Positions 28,324 through 36,623 of a DNA stretch of 64,000 bases are shown piece after piece (the stretch's first letter is position 1; every line of letters starts with the position of its first letter). Origin of the DNA: Gemmatimonadota bacterium (lineage in GTDB: Bacteria > Gemmatimonadota > Gemmatimonadetes > Gemmatimonadales > Gemmatimonadaceae); contig DAHUXM010000026.1 in assembly GCA_027307165.1 (NCBI GenBank), positions 1-64,000 on the forward strand, read 5' to 3'. The notes beneath the pieces were generated by a model. It was not told where the DNA came from. It made no database searches and saw only the letters and a program-made list of their open reading frames with translations. The translations under genes were made by a program, and so were the position numbers.

Positions 28324-29352
28324 TCAGTGAAGCGTCGTGAGATAAGAGACGACGGCGGCGACGTCGTCGTGGCGGAGGTCCATCCTGGGCATGAGCACGC
28401 CCGGCTTCATCGCCTGTGCATCAGATACCCATCGCATCAGATTTGCCGGCGTGTTGTCGATCAGTCCCGCGCCAATGGTCTGGCGGCTCGCGAGGTGAGT
28501 GAGATCCGGCCCGAGACGCCCCAGTGCGTTCGTCCCGCGAACCGCGTGGCATCCGCTGCACGTCGAAACGAAGATGGTCTCGCCACGAAGCACGTTCGGC
28601 GGCAGCGCTGCATTCGGCGGTAGCGAATTGGCGCTGGTGGCGCGCTGCGCCGCCGCCCATTTGTCGTACATATTCTGGGGTTCCGCGGTGATCGCGAACG
28701 CCATGTGCGCGTGTTGCAGACCGCAATACTCTGCGCAGGCGCCTCGATACGTTCCGCTGTGATCGGCTCGCATCCAGGTCACGTTGATCTGTCCGGGGAT
28801 GACATCCATCTTGCCAAACAGCTCCGGAACCCAGAACGAATGAATCACATCCTGCGACTGGACTCGAATTTCCACCGGGACTCCGACCGGTACATGAATC
28901 TCGTTCGCCGTAACGAATGCATCGCTCGGCACCGAGTCTTCCATGCGCACTTCCCACCACCATTGGTGCGCGGTTATGTCCATCGTGATCTTCGGCGGTG
29001 ATGGCGCGTGCGCCGAGCTGGCGAGCGATACGACCGTTGCACTGAACGCTCCCAGCAGGATCACCACGGTGATCGCGAGACCAACGTAGATCCAGGACAG
29101 GCCGGATACCAATCTGACGCGATACGTTCCGTCGGACGCATTCCGTGTAGTGGTGCTGTCCGGATCCTCGCGCTTTCGCAGCACCGCAACCACGAGCAGA
29201 ATCGCTATGACTACTGTTACAGCGACTGCAATGATCGTGAGCGCCCAGCCGAGCATCGCCTCGCCGCCGGCTGGAGCGCCGGCGGGGCGCATGTAACTCG
29301 GCGCATGCGAGTCGAGCCGCGTTTGCGCAATGATGTATGGGAGTGACATCAC
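28324..29352 (-). CDS. coxB: Cytochrome c oxidase subunit II with fused cytochrome c (caa3 type)
   Basis: 342 aa. Two transmembrane helices at about residues 35-57 and 84-110 are followed by the cupredoxin domain. CuA ligands are His171, Cys206, Cys210, His214 and Met217 (CAEYCGLQHAHM), with Glu208 between the cysteines. The aromatic electron-entry patch is HQWWWEV. A C-terminal class I cytochrome c has CSGCH (Cys265, Cys268, His269) and a probable axial Met in LMPRMDL. It passes electrons from the preceding cytochrome to subunit I. Spacing is 2 bases to the upstream gene and 19 to the fused subunit I-III gene. Confidence 0.95.
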   Translation of the reverse strand: MMSLPYIIAQTRLDSHAPSYMRPAGAPAGGEAMLGWALTIIAVAVTVVIAILLVVAVLRKREDPDSTTTRNASDGTYRVRLVSGLSWIYVGLAITVVILLGAFSATVVSLASSAHAPSPPKITMDITAHQWWWEVRMEDSVPSDAFVTANEIHVPVGVPVEIRVQSQDVIHSFWVPELFGKMDVIPGQINVTWMRADHSGTYRGACAEYCGLQHAHMAFAITAEPQNMYDKWAAAQRATSANSLPPNAALPPNVLRGETIFVSTCSGCHAVRGTNALGRLGPDLTHLASRQTIGAGLIDNTPANLMRWVSDAQAMKPGVLMPRMDLRHDDVAAVVSYLTTLH

Positions 29353-29354
29353 GT

Positions 29355-29939
29355 CTACGGTTCGCTCTGGCGGCCCTTCAACACGCCGGTTGCGGTGTCC
29401 AGTGTGGTGCCAAGGTTACCCTGCTTCCCCTGCTCGGCCAGCGCCGCTGGAAAACTGCCGCCAAGACTCTGAACGTACGCCGTGAGCTTCCATAATTCGT
29501 CGCTCGTAAGCATCGCTCCCCACGCCGGCATTCCCTGCGGCCGTCCTTCACTAATCGACTTGTATATCTCGGCAGGTGATCCACCATAACGCCAGTACGT
29601 ATCGGTGAGATCCGGACCCATGCCGCCTCTGGCGTCGTAACCGTGACACGCAACACAGTTCATGCGAATGAAAAGCTCACCTCCGGCTTCGATTGCACCC
29701 GTGTTGCCCTCGTAGGGGTTCTTGATGGAGGTGAGAAGCGTGTTGCGCGTGGATCCCGCGATGTCACCAAGTGCAACACGTGCGAGAGTGGAATCCTTTG
29801 GCAGCGGAATGCCACCAGTGGATCCTTCCCGCAGCAGTTCAGGCTGCCCCTTGCACGCCTGAACGCTGCCGATCAACAACGCAATCGCCGCGGCGCGAAA
29901 ACATGGCGCCTTGCGAAAGGCGAACGCATGGATAGTCAT
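29355..29939 (-). CDS. Membrane-anchored cytochrome c (lipoprotein), partner of the PQQ dehydrogenase
   Basis: 194 aa. The leader ends IGSVQAC, a lipobox with Cys29 as lipid site. One heme c site, MNCVACHGYDARGG (Cys95, Cys98, His99), is present with a probable axial Met in PQGMPAWG. The start overlaps the stop of the PQQ dehydrogenase gene by one base (ATG within CATCA on the plus strand), so the two are translationally coupled. It most likely accepts electrons from PQQH2 and feeds the CuA/cytochrome c subunit encoded next. Confidence 0.9.
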   Translation of the reverse strand: MTIHAFAFRKAPCFRAAAIALLIGSVQACKGQPELLREGSTGGIPLPKDSTLARVALGDIAGSTRNTLLTSIKNPYEGNTGAIEAGGELFIRMNCVACHGYDARGGMGPDLTDTYWRYGGSPAEIYKSISEGRPQGMPAWGAMLTSDELWKLTAYVQSLGGSFPAALAEQGKQGNLGTTLDTATGVLKGRQSEP

Positions 29940-31885
29940 CAGCGCTTCTCCTTTGCTTGGGCGCCATTACTGGATGCGCCACTCTGTGACCCCTGAACGC
30001 CCTGCGCCGGTACGGACGAGTCGAGCGCGAACGTGTAGAGCGTTCCACCGCGCGCAGGAAATCCTGGCATTGCCTTTGTAACCATCGCGGCGCCGCCAAC
30101 ACCCGCCAGTACTGATACGTATTGATGTCCGTCCGGTCCGCGGAACGTCATCGGTGCACCAATGATTCCCGAGCCGAGCTTCTGGGACCAGAGAATCTTT
30201 CCAGTTCGCGCGTTGACAGCGCGAAACCAGCCGTCCACTGTACCGTAGAACGCGACGTCGCCACCGGTGACGAGAACGCCACTGTACACCAGAAATTTCT
30301 CCGGAATGCCCCAGACCTTCTTGCCGGTGGATGCGTTCCAGGCGATGAACTCGCCGTAGTTGCCGCCGGGCCCCACGTGGCGCGTCATGTCGGCTCCCCA
30401 GTACGGAGTGCCCGCGATGTAGCTCACTTCGCGTCCCTTGTAATCCATGCAGATGTTCTGCACTGGCACGTAGAACAGACCCGTGCGCGGCGAGAACGCT
30501 GCCGGTTGCTCGTCCTTGACGCCGATATCCGCGGGACAGATGTCGCGCACCCAATGTCCCGGCACCTCTGTCTTCTTTTCCGGAACAACGATTGGCATCT
30601 TCGTCACTGAATCGATTCCGGACGCCCAGTTCTCGTGACCGAACGGACTTACCATCAGTACTTCGCCGGTCGCGCGGTCGATCGTGTACGCGAAACCGTT
30701 ACGGTTGAATTGCACCATCACCTTCCGCTGCTTTCCGTTGATCGGAAGGTTTACGAGAATGTTCTCGTTCACGCCGTCGTAGTCCCACTCGTTGTGCGGA
30801 GTGAACACGAACGCCCATTTCGCCATACCGGTATCCGGATCGCGGGCAAACACGCCACTGGTCCAGAGATTGAGCCCGGGGCGCTGCTGCGCGTTCCATG
30901 GTCCCGTGTTGCTCGTGCCGGCGTAGATGAGATTGAGGTCCGGGTCGTAGGTGATCCATCCCCACACCGCGCCGGCGCCGTTCTTCCACGCTCCCGCGGG
31001 CCACGTAGTCTCTCCCAGATTTTTCCCCTGCATCCACGAGTAGAAGGGCTTGAAGTCGGGGCCGATCTTGACGAGCGAATCCGGGCCCGTGCTCGTCGCC
31101 TGCCAGTCGATCTTTCCCGTCTTGAGATCGAGCGCGGTCAGCGAGCCAAGCACACCCATCTCTCCACCGCTGTTGCCAACAAGCACCTTGTCCTTCACGA
31201 TCACCGGCGCCATCGTCATCGTCACACCCTGCGTCACGTCGTACACCTGCGTGCGCCACAATTCCTTTCCCGTCGCGGCGTCCACGGCAACGGTGTGACC
31301 GTCCAGCAGATTGTAGATGAGCTTTCCGTCGGCGAGCTGCCATCCGCGATTCACCACGTCGCAGCACGCCTTTCCAATCGCGATCGGCGAGGGGTTGGGT
31401 CTGTACGTCCACTTGATCGGTGCGCCGGGCTTGGTGAGGTCGAGTGCGTAGGCGATGTCCGGAAAGGGCGTGACGAGATACATCGTGTTGTTCGCGACGA
31501 GCGGCGTCCCTTCATGACCGTGAAGCACCCCATCATTGAAGCTCCACGCAATTCGCAACGATGAGACGTTGCTGGTATCTATCTCGGCGAGTGGACTGTA
31601 TCGCGTATTGGCGTAGTCCCGCCCCTGCGTCGTCCAGTCGCCGTCCGCCGGAATTCCCCAGCCCGGACCGGTTGGAGCTGTTGCGCCAGTCACGTTCTCA
31701 CCCGCGGGAGTACTTGTGCTGGTTGTTGTGGCGGCCGATACACCCGATGAATCACCCGCGTCATTCGCGCGGCGACCAGGATACTCATGAGTAGTGCAGG
31801 CGGTGACAGCAACGCCCGCGAACGTCAGAGAGATCAGCGAGCGGAGCGCAATGCGAATCGAGGGATTGTCCACTGGCTGCATCAC
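29939..31885 (-). CDS. Lanthanide-type PQQ-dependent alcohol dehydrogenase, lipoprotein
   Basis: 648 aa eight-bladed quinoprotein. Lipobox FAGVAVTAC gives lipidated Cys30. PQQ-site features: vicinal Cys174-Cys175 (GKACCDVVNRG), Glu242 (SGGEMGVLG), Asn326 (GTSNTGPWN) and catalytic Asp368. Asp370, two residues on (NEWDYDGVNE), is the extra metal ligand that marks lanthanide-dependent XoxF/PedH-type enzymes, where Ca-dependent MxaF has Ala. It oxidises a primary alcohol to aldehyde (or further) outside the inner membrane. The alcohol cannot be predicted. Start ATGA overlaps the upstream stop; the cytochrome c gene follows directly. No PQQ biosynthesis genes are in the window. Confidence 0.92.
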   Translation of the reverse strand: MMQPVDNPSIRIALRSLISLTFAGVAVTACTTHEYPGRRANDAGDSSGVSAATTTSTSTPAGENVTGATAPTGPGWGIPADGDWTTQGRDYANTRYSPLAEIDTSNVSSLRIAWSFNDGVLHGHEGTPLVANNTMYLVTPFPDIAYALDLTKPGAPIKWTYRPNPSPIAIGKACCDVVNRGWQLADGKLIYNLLDGHTVAVDAATGKELWRTQVYDVTQGVTMTMAPVIVKDKVLVGNSGGEMGVLGSLTALDLKTGKIDWQATSTGPDSLVKIGPDFKPFYSWMQGKNLGETTWPAGAWKNGAGAVWGWITYDPDLNLIYAGTSNTGPWNAQQRPGLNLWTSGVFARDPDTGMAKWAFVFTPHNEWDYDGVNENILVNLPINGKQRKVMVQFNRNGFAYTIDRATGEVLMVSPFGHENWASGIDSVTKMPIVVPEKKTEVPGHWVRDICPADIGVKDEQPAAFSPRTGLFYVPVQNICMDYKGREVSYIAGTPYWGADMTRHVGPGGNYGEFIAWNASTGKKVWGIPEKFLVYSGVLVTGGDVAFYGTVDGWFRAVNARTGKILWSQKLGSGIIGAPMTFRGPDGHQYVSVLAGVGGAAMVTKAMPGFPARGGTLYTFALDSSVPAQGVQGSQSGASSNGAQAKEKR

Positions 31886-32817
31886 CTCAGAGGGAGAAGG
31901 TAAAGCTTGTTGTCCTGCATCGACGTGATCGCCAGTTTGTCGTGCGTCGTATCGTAGGCAACACCTGCTGGGGAGGTGATGCCAGTCAGCACGGCCTGAA
32001 CCTTTCCGTCCGGCTCGATCCTGTAAACCGTCCTTGCGCCCCAGCTGGTCACGATGTACGAGCCGCCCGGTAGCTGTCGAAGACCATCGACCTGTTTGTC
32101 CGGAAGCGTTGCGAACACGCGGTGCGTGCCCGACTTGGAGATCGCTTCGACGCTGTGTCCCTTGAACGTTGCGTAAAGAATTCCGCTGTCGCTGACGATC
32201 AGTCCATCGGGACCCATCAGACTGGGACTCTTCGCGATAGTCGCGGTACGGCCGTCGTGATATAGCCGGTAGATGGCGTCATGATCTGCGCTGTCGGGTT
32301 TTCCCGCGTCGGGACCTGTGTCGGTGACGTAAACGCTTCCATCGGCGGCGAACGCGACGTCGTTCATCAACTGACCTGGCACCATGCGAACGCCCAGCGC
32401 CGCGCCTGTGCGACGGTCGAAGAAACGCACTGCCCCCAGGTCGGCTACAGCGAGCGTGTCTCCGTGAATGGCGAGGCCTTTCGGACCATCGAGCCGCGTA
32501 CCTGCGTGACTTCCGTCGATCCACTTGAGCTGGAGGATCTTGCCGTCGGGCGCGACTCGGCTGATGAATCCGTTCGCATCGCGCGCACGCGCGCCTCCGT
32601 TGATGTTGGAAACCAGGTACACATTCGATTGCGGATCGTATACCAGGTTCTCCGGTGACGAGAATCCAACACCGGCGATGGTGACGACGCTGCTGCTGTT
32701 GACGCTAACCGGCTGTTGGGCACGAGCCGTTACGGGTCCGAATGCAAGCAGGATTGCGGTGGCGATTGCAGGCGCTGCGGTGATGCGCGGAGCGACAGGG
32801 TATGAGTGAATTGGCAT
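31882..32817 (-). CDS. Exported SMP-30/NHL-like beta-propeller
   Basis: 311 aa with signal peptide FGPVTARAQ. Propeller repeats such as GFSSPENLVYDPQSNVYLVS, DGPKGLAIHGDTLAVADLG and ITSPAGVAYDTTHDKLAITS resemble SMP-30/gluconolactonase and NHL proteins. Co-transcribed just ahead of the PQQ dehydrogenase (4-base overlap), it could hydrolyse a lactone formed by alcohol or aldose oxidation, or act as a periplasmic binding or maturation partner. Lactonase activity is inference only. Confidence 0.8.
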   Translation of the reverse strand: MPIHSYPVAPRITAAPAIATAILLAFGPVTARAQQPVSVNSSSVVTIAGVGFSSPENLVYDPQSNVYLVSNINGGARARDANGFISRVAPDGKILQLKWIDGSHAGTRLDGPKGLAIHGDTLAVADLGAVRFFDRRTGAALGVRMVPGQLMNDVAFAADGSVYVTDTGPDAGKPDSADHDAIYRLYHDGRTATIAKSPSLMGPDGLIVSDSGILYATFKGHSVEAISKSGTHRVFATLPDKQVDGLRQLPGGSYIVTSWGARTVYRIEPDGKVQAVLTGITSPAGVAYDTTHDKLAITSMQDNKLYLLPLR

Positions 32818-32820
32818 TGT

Positions 32821-33606
32821 CTATTTCGATGCGAGGGGGAATGCGAGCCCGACGATCAGCGACGCCGAGTGAACGCCTGTCAGGAACACGCGCTCGCCTT
32901 TGGGAACCTCGTCGCCCGCTTTCGGCAGGCCGGTTGCTACGTAGTCCACCAGCGTGGAAAGCACGACATCGTGCATGTAGGTGTGCGTCGGCAAGTCTGC
33001 GAACAAGGACCAGTTCGCGGCGAGCCCGAGATCCAGCTTGTGCGTGTACGCCCCCGAGTCATGCGGCCGCGCTGCGCTGCTGTACAGATCACCGATGTGC
33101 GCGTCCAGGCCGAGCCACCCGCTCGTGTCCTTCGCGTCGACGATGCCGAGTGAGATGCCAGCGCTGGCGGTCGGTGCGTTTGCGCGCACCTTGTCGCCGA
33201 TTTCGCTCGCGCCGTACAGGGTGAACGGATTCCGCCTTTCGCTGGCGTTCGGGAGCCACTGTACGCTGCCGTAAAGTGAGAGCCGCTCGATCGGCGTCGA
33301 TGCGCCCACCGCGAAAATGAGCTCGAGATTGGTCGTGGACGGCAGCCGCTGCACCGCGCCGGTCGCGAGTGTGCGCGTGGTCGGGTGCGAGAAGAGATGG
33401 TTCTCGATCATGGCCGGCTCGACGGAGATCGTCGGCTTGCAGATGAAACCGCAACTGTTCTGCGCCGCCGCCGGCCGTGCGACGATCAGCGCCGCGCTCC
33501 CGACCAGCAGGACCGACAAATGCCGCAACGCGAGACGCGTTTCCGTACGGCGCAAGGTTGCTTCTCCCCCTTCCGGGTCGAAATCCGGTTGTGCGAGCGA
33601 TGGCAT
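32821..33606 (-). CDS. Outer-membrane-like protein heading the PQQ/oxidase operon
   Basis: About 261 aa from the ATG at 33604-33606. After a long polar leader there is a signal peptide (LLVGSAALIVARPAAAQ), then CGFICKPTISVEPAM. Alternating amphipathic strands rich in aromatic residues (RLSLYGSVQWLPN, TSGWLGLDAHIGDLY, HKLDLGLAANWSLFADL) end in ASLIVGLAFPLASK. This suggests an outer-membrane beta-barrel, perhaps a channel for the alcohol substrate. No family is recognised. It is first in the operon, 3 bases before the propeller gene, with the GntR regulator divergent. Confidence 0.65.
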   Translation of the reverse strand: MPSLAQPDFDPEGGEATLRRTETRLALRHLSVLLVGSAALIVARPAAAQNSCGFICKPTISVEPAMIENHLFSHPTTRTLATGAVQRLPSTTNLELIFAVGASTPIERLSLYGSVQWLPNASERRNPFTLYGASEIGDKVRANAPTASAGISLGIVDAKDTSGWLGLDAHIGDLYSSAARPHDSGAYTHKLDLGLAANWSLFADLPTHTYMHDVVLSTLVDYVATGLPKAGDEVPKGERVFLTGVHSASLIVGLAFPLASK

Positions 33607-33672
33607 CGTGTCATCGCTTGGGGGTGCCAACGCATAGGGAATGCCGTAATGATGCAGATGATATGAGCACAA

Positions 33673-33720
33673 GTGCCGATCGGTCGATTCATCGGGCACA
33701 TGATATGCCGCATAAATGGC
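33673..33720. promoter_or_regulatory. Divergent control region with two GTGCC/TGCC-type dyads
   Basis: Between the operon and the divergent GntR gene are two inverted repeats: GTGCCGAT...ATCGGGCAC (33673-33699) and ATGCCGCATAAATGGCA (from 33705). Both have TGCC/GGCA half-sites. They are natural candidates for GntR binding; no experiment or alignment is behind this. Confidence 0.4.
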
Positions 33721-33755
33721 AAAATCTCATTTAAACACCTGATCACCCCCTTTTC

Positions 33756-34688
33756 ATGCGACGAAGAGACGACGTTCTGGCCAGGCTCAGAGAGCGCATC
33801 ATGAACGGAGTCCACTTCGGACGCATCGCTAACGGGGACCGCCTACCCAGCGCGAGGCGCCTCTCGGCGGAGTTGGACGCTGATCCGCGCGTGGTCACTG
33901 CCGCGTATCGGGCTCTCGAGCGCGAGGGGATGGCCGCACGGCGTCCTGGCTCGCGAGGTTACTTCGCGTCGATTCGGAGGGCACCAGGCGGTCGGCCGGT
34001 TCCGACCGCGGAGTGGCTGCTGCCGGTCCTTGCAGACAGCATCGGACACGGCGTCCCCGTGAGACAGTTCATCGACTACGCTCGCAGCAGTCTGGAGTCG
34101 GTGCACTTTCACGTCGCCTGCCTCGAATGCAACGACGATCAGCTGCGATGGTTGTGCGGGGAGCTGGAAGACGATTACGGTTTTGTGAGTCACGCCGTCA
34201 ATACCCAAATTCTGACTGGCGAGCCGGGCGACGATCCCGAGATCGAGCGAGCGGAAATACTCGTCACCACCTCGGCACACGCTCTCGAGGCGCATGTGCT
34301 CGGAGCGAGACTGCAGAAGCCCGTGGTGCTGGTCACGTTGAAGCCGGAGCTCATCGCCGAAGTGACGGAGCTGCTGAGCAAAGGGCCGCTTTACTTTCTT
34401 TGCACCGACCAGCGTTTTGTCGGCAAATTGACGGAGCTCTACGACGGCCTGCCCAACACATTCAACATCCGCACGGTGCTGCTGGGCCGGGACGACCCGC
34501 AGGACATCCCGAGCGGAGCGCCAGTGTGGGTGATGCGGCGCGCGAGCGAACAACTTGGCGGCGTACCATCCCATATTTGCCCGCTGAATACAGCGCGAAT
34601 ATTCTCCCGCGAAACGCGAATGGAGCTTCTGTCGTACCTGGTTCGCGCGAACCTCACTGCCTCCGTCGCACCGCGGCCGGCCGATTAG
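33756..34688 (+). CDS. GntR-type winged-helix regulator with unassigned C-terminal domain
   Basis: 310 aa. Residues about 5-75 form a GntR winged helix: LRERIMNGVHFGRIANGDRL, PSARRLSAELDADPRVVTAA, YRALEREGMAARRPGSRGYF. The remaining 230 residues (CDDQLRWL-like helices, EILVTTSAHALEAHVLGARL, GPLYFLCTDQRFVGKL) do not show FCD, UTRA or MocR aminotransferase signatures; they may form a Rossmann-like ligand-binding domain. Divergent from the PQQ/oxidase operon across 150 bases, it is the likely regulator of that operon and of itself. Confidence 0.8.
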   Translation: MRRRDDVLARLRERIMNGVHFGRIANGDRLPSARRLSAELDADPRVVTAAYRALEREGMAARRPGSRGYFASIRRAPGGRPVPTAEWLLPVLADSIGHGVPVRQFIDYARSSLESVHFHVACLECNDDQLRWLCGELEDDYGFVSHAVNTQILTGEPGDDPEIERAEILVTTSAHALEAHVLGARLQKPVVLVTLKPELIAEVTELLSKGPLYFLCTDQRFVGKLTELYDGLPNTFNIRTVLLGRDDPQDIPSGAPVWVMRRASEQLGGVPSHICPLNTARIFSRETRMELLSYLVRANLTASVAPRPAD

Positions 34689-34760
34689 CGTCTTGCTGCC
34701 CAACGGCGACTGGCGGGAAGCGCGGCAAGAACTGACCCCTCAAAAAGAAAACTGTGGTGC

Positions 34761-34784
34761 ACCGGGCCCGGTTCACCTATACTT
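34761..34784 (+). promoter_or_regulatory. Palindrome ACCGGGCCCGGT next to a TATACT box
   Basis: A 12-bp perfect palindrome (34761-34772) flanked by GTG and CAC is followed by TATACT at 34779-34784, about 70 bases before the lipoprotein ATG. It could be an operator-promoter or the tail hairpin of the GntR gene. Confidence 0.3.
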
Positions 34785-34851
34785 GCTAGCCCAATTGATC
34801 ATCCCCGGCGCCGGGCCCGCCTATACCGTCTGTGCTGTGGAGTGATCCAAG

Positions 34852-35274
34852 ATGAACCAACGTCCGATGAGGTCCGTGGTCGTCGTCCTGTCGCTTCTTG
34901 TGCTCGCAGGTTGCTCGGCTGGTGTGAACGGACCGACGACGCCGAGTGGCGTCGCGCAATTCAATGGGTCGTACAACTTCTTCTTCAAGTATCCCAGCCC
35001 CTCCGGCATCACGTCGCGCACACTGACGCGGTATCTCTACATCAACGGCGGCGTCGTTACCAGCAGTGATGGCCTCTCTTCCGGAAGCGTCGACCACTTC
35101 GGCGCCATCCGGTTCCAGACGCCATGCCCGATCAACAGCAGCACGGCCACGTGGACCGGCAACATGAATGCGTCTGCGCAGTCCGGGTCGAACTTCGGAC
35201 AGGGCACTTACACATGCAGTATCGCGATCGGCGGTGGTTCCCAGGACTCCTGGCAGGCTAACCAGACGCCTTGA
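34852..35274 (+). CDS. Small secreted lipoprotein, unknown function
   Basis: 140 aa. Signal peptide with clear lipobox LLVLAGC (Cys22). The mature part is Ser/Thr/Gly-rich with aromatic residues (FNGSYNFFFKY) and two distant cysteines (QTPCPIN, GTYTCSIA) that could form a disulfide. No family recognised. It sits alone between the GntR gene and the decarboxylase cluster. Confidence 0.75.
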   Translation: MNQRPMRSVVVVLSLLVLAGCSAGVNGPTTPSGVAQFNGSYNFFFKYPSPSGITSRTLTRYLYINGGVVTSSDGLSSGSVDHFGAIRFQTPCPINSSTATWTGNMNASAQSGSNFGQGTYTCSIAIGGGSQDSWQANQTP

Positions 35275-35333
35275 GGTCAGTGGAAGCCGCTCGCATGGTT
35301 AGGCGCGTGTAAGGCGGACTTCAAAGGTGCATT

Positions 35334-35362
35334 CCGGAGCGGCTCATATAATGCCGCTCCGG
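35334..35362 (+). promoter_or_regulatory. Hairpin CCGGAGCGGC/GCCGCTCCGG enclosing a TATAAT
   Basis: A perfect 10-bp inverted repeat with the 9-base loop TCATATAAT, 160 bases before the first decarboxylase ATG. A -10-like hexamer centred in the loop suggests an operator straddling the cluster promoter. Alternatively it terminates the lipoprotein gene, although no T-run follows. Confidence 0.4.
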
Positions 35363-35523
35363 CGACCCGACATGTCTCTCAGAGTGGCAAGAGCTGGCCA
35401 CGGACCGCAAATTGGCATGGGGCGACACGAAGCCAGGTCGTCGCCCGCCTCGACACGCCACGCGACTTACACGATACTTCGCGCGGGTGACCGAAACCGT
35501 GTTCCGTCTTCCGCCGCACCGCA

Positions 35524-36033
35524 ATGACCGTCTCGTACGACAACAGCAAGATCATCTTCGACGGCATCAAGGCCGCCGGTATCAAATCCGTATCGGCGCT
35601 ACCCGAAACGTGGCTCGGGCTGCTGCTCCAACGCGCCGAGAGCGACCCCGACGTCCAGCTCGTTCAGGTTGCAAAGGAGGAAGAGGCGGTCGGCGTCGCG
35701 GCAGGCGCGTACTTCGCCGGCACGCCGCACGCGCTTCTCATGCAGAACCACGGCTTCCTCGGCGCGATCAACGGCATCGTCTCGCTCGCTCAGCTCTATC
35801 ACGTTCCGCTCTGCATGCTCATCGCGCTGCGCGGACACTGGGGCGAGCCGTATCCATGGCACACGCGCGGCGGCATCGTCACCGAAGCCGTTCTGCGCGC
35901 ACTCGGCATTCCATTCGAGTACGCGCGCGAGCCAGCGCAGGTGGCGAAACAGATTCGGGAGGCGTGGACGTTCTCGCAGAGTTCCCTCTCCCCGGTCGCG
36001 TTGTTGCTCACGCGCGACCTCATGGAGGATTGA
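35524..36033 (+). CDS. TPP-dependent decarboxylase, alpha (Pyr-domain) subunit, sulfopyruvate-decarboxylase-like
   Basis: 169 aa, the size of ComD-type subunits. VAKEEEAVGVAAGAYFAG carries the Glu that activates TPP, and LLMQNHGFLGAINGIVSL with RGHWGEPYPWHTRGG matches the conserved region of sulfopyruvate/phosphonopyruvate decarboxylase alpha subunits. The stop overlaps the beta-subunit ATG by one base. A complex with the next product should decarboxylate a 3-substituted pyruvate to an aldehyde. Which substituent (sulfo, phosphono, other) is not readable from sequence. Confidence 0.85.
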   Translation: MTVSYDNSKIIFDGIKAAGIKSVSALPETWLGLLLQRAESDPDVQLVQVAKEEEAVGVAAGAYFAGTPHALLMQNHGFLGAINGIVSLAQLYHVPLCMLIALRGHWGEPYPWHTRGGIVTEAVLRALGIPFEYAREPAQVAKQIREAWTFSQSSLSPVALLLTRDLMED

Positions 36034-36623
36034 TGGAACGCGCACGCTGTCTCGAGATGATCTATTCCGAGCTCACAGACACGCTCGTCGTCACGATCAT
36101 GGGGGCTTCGGCCCAGGAACTCTACAACCTCGGCCATCGCGAGAATTTTTTCTATCTGCAACATGCCATGGGACTCGCGTCATCCATCGGTCTTGGGCTC
36201 GCGATGCACCTGCCCGCCGAGCGCGTTGTCGTACTCGATGGTGACGGCTCGGTGCTCATGAACCTCGGCACGTTCGCAACGCTCGCACGCTACAGGCCCA
36301 GGAATCTCATTCATATAGTATTCGACAATGGCAGCCTGCTCTCGACGGGCGGATTCGATTCGCACACGACTTCCGGAATCACCGACCTCGCCGCGATCGC
36401 GCGCGGCGCCGGCATCGAGCATGTCGCCGCAGTGGATACGGCTGTCGGTTTCGGTGAAGCCTTCATCGCCGCGCTCGAGCGCAACGACCTGAGCGTCATC
36501 GTCGCAAAGGTCGCCGCAGTCGGGCCCGAGCGCTACGGAATGGATCTGCAACTTCCCGAGAACGCGTTCCGCTTCAGGCGCTGGATTCAGCATCGCAAGC
36601 GCGCGACGGAACAAACCTCGTGA
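36033..36623 (+). CDS. TPP-dependent decarboxylase, beta (PP-domain) subunit, sulfopyruvate-decarboxylase-like
   Basis: 196 aa from the ATG at 36033. NFFYLQHAMGLASSIGLGLA and DGDGSVLMNLGTFATL (TPP pyrophosphate/Mg motif) with IVFDNGSLLSTGG are hallmark ComE segments; TDLAAIARGAGIEHVAAV follows. The frame is open further upstream within the alpha gene, but the coupled ATG and the domain start make 36033 the natural start. Partner of the preceding gene. Confidence 0.88.
   Translation: MERARCLEMIYSELTDTLVVTIMGASAQELYNLGHRENFFYLQHAMGLASSIGLGLAMHLPAERVVVLDGDGSVLMNLGTFATLARYRPRNLIHIVFDNGSLLSTGGFDSHTTSGITDLAAIARGAGIEHVAAVDTAVGFGEAFIAALERNDLSVIVAKVAAVGPERYGMDLQLPENAFRFRRWIQHRKRATEQTS

Noticed and set aside
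35412-36032. Long N-terminal extension of the TPP beta subunit
   Set aside because: It overlaps the alpha-subunit gene in another frame and is Arg-rich. The coupled ATG at 36033 matches the domain start.
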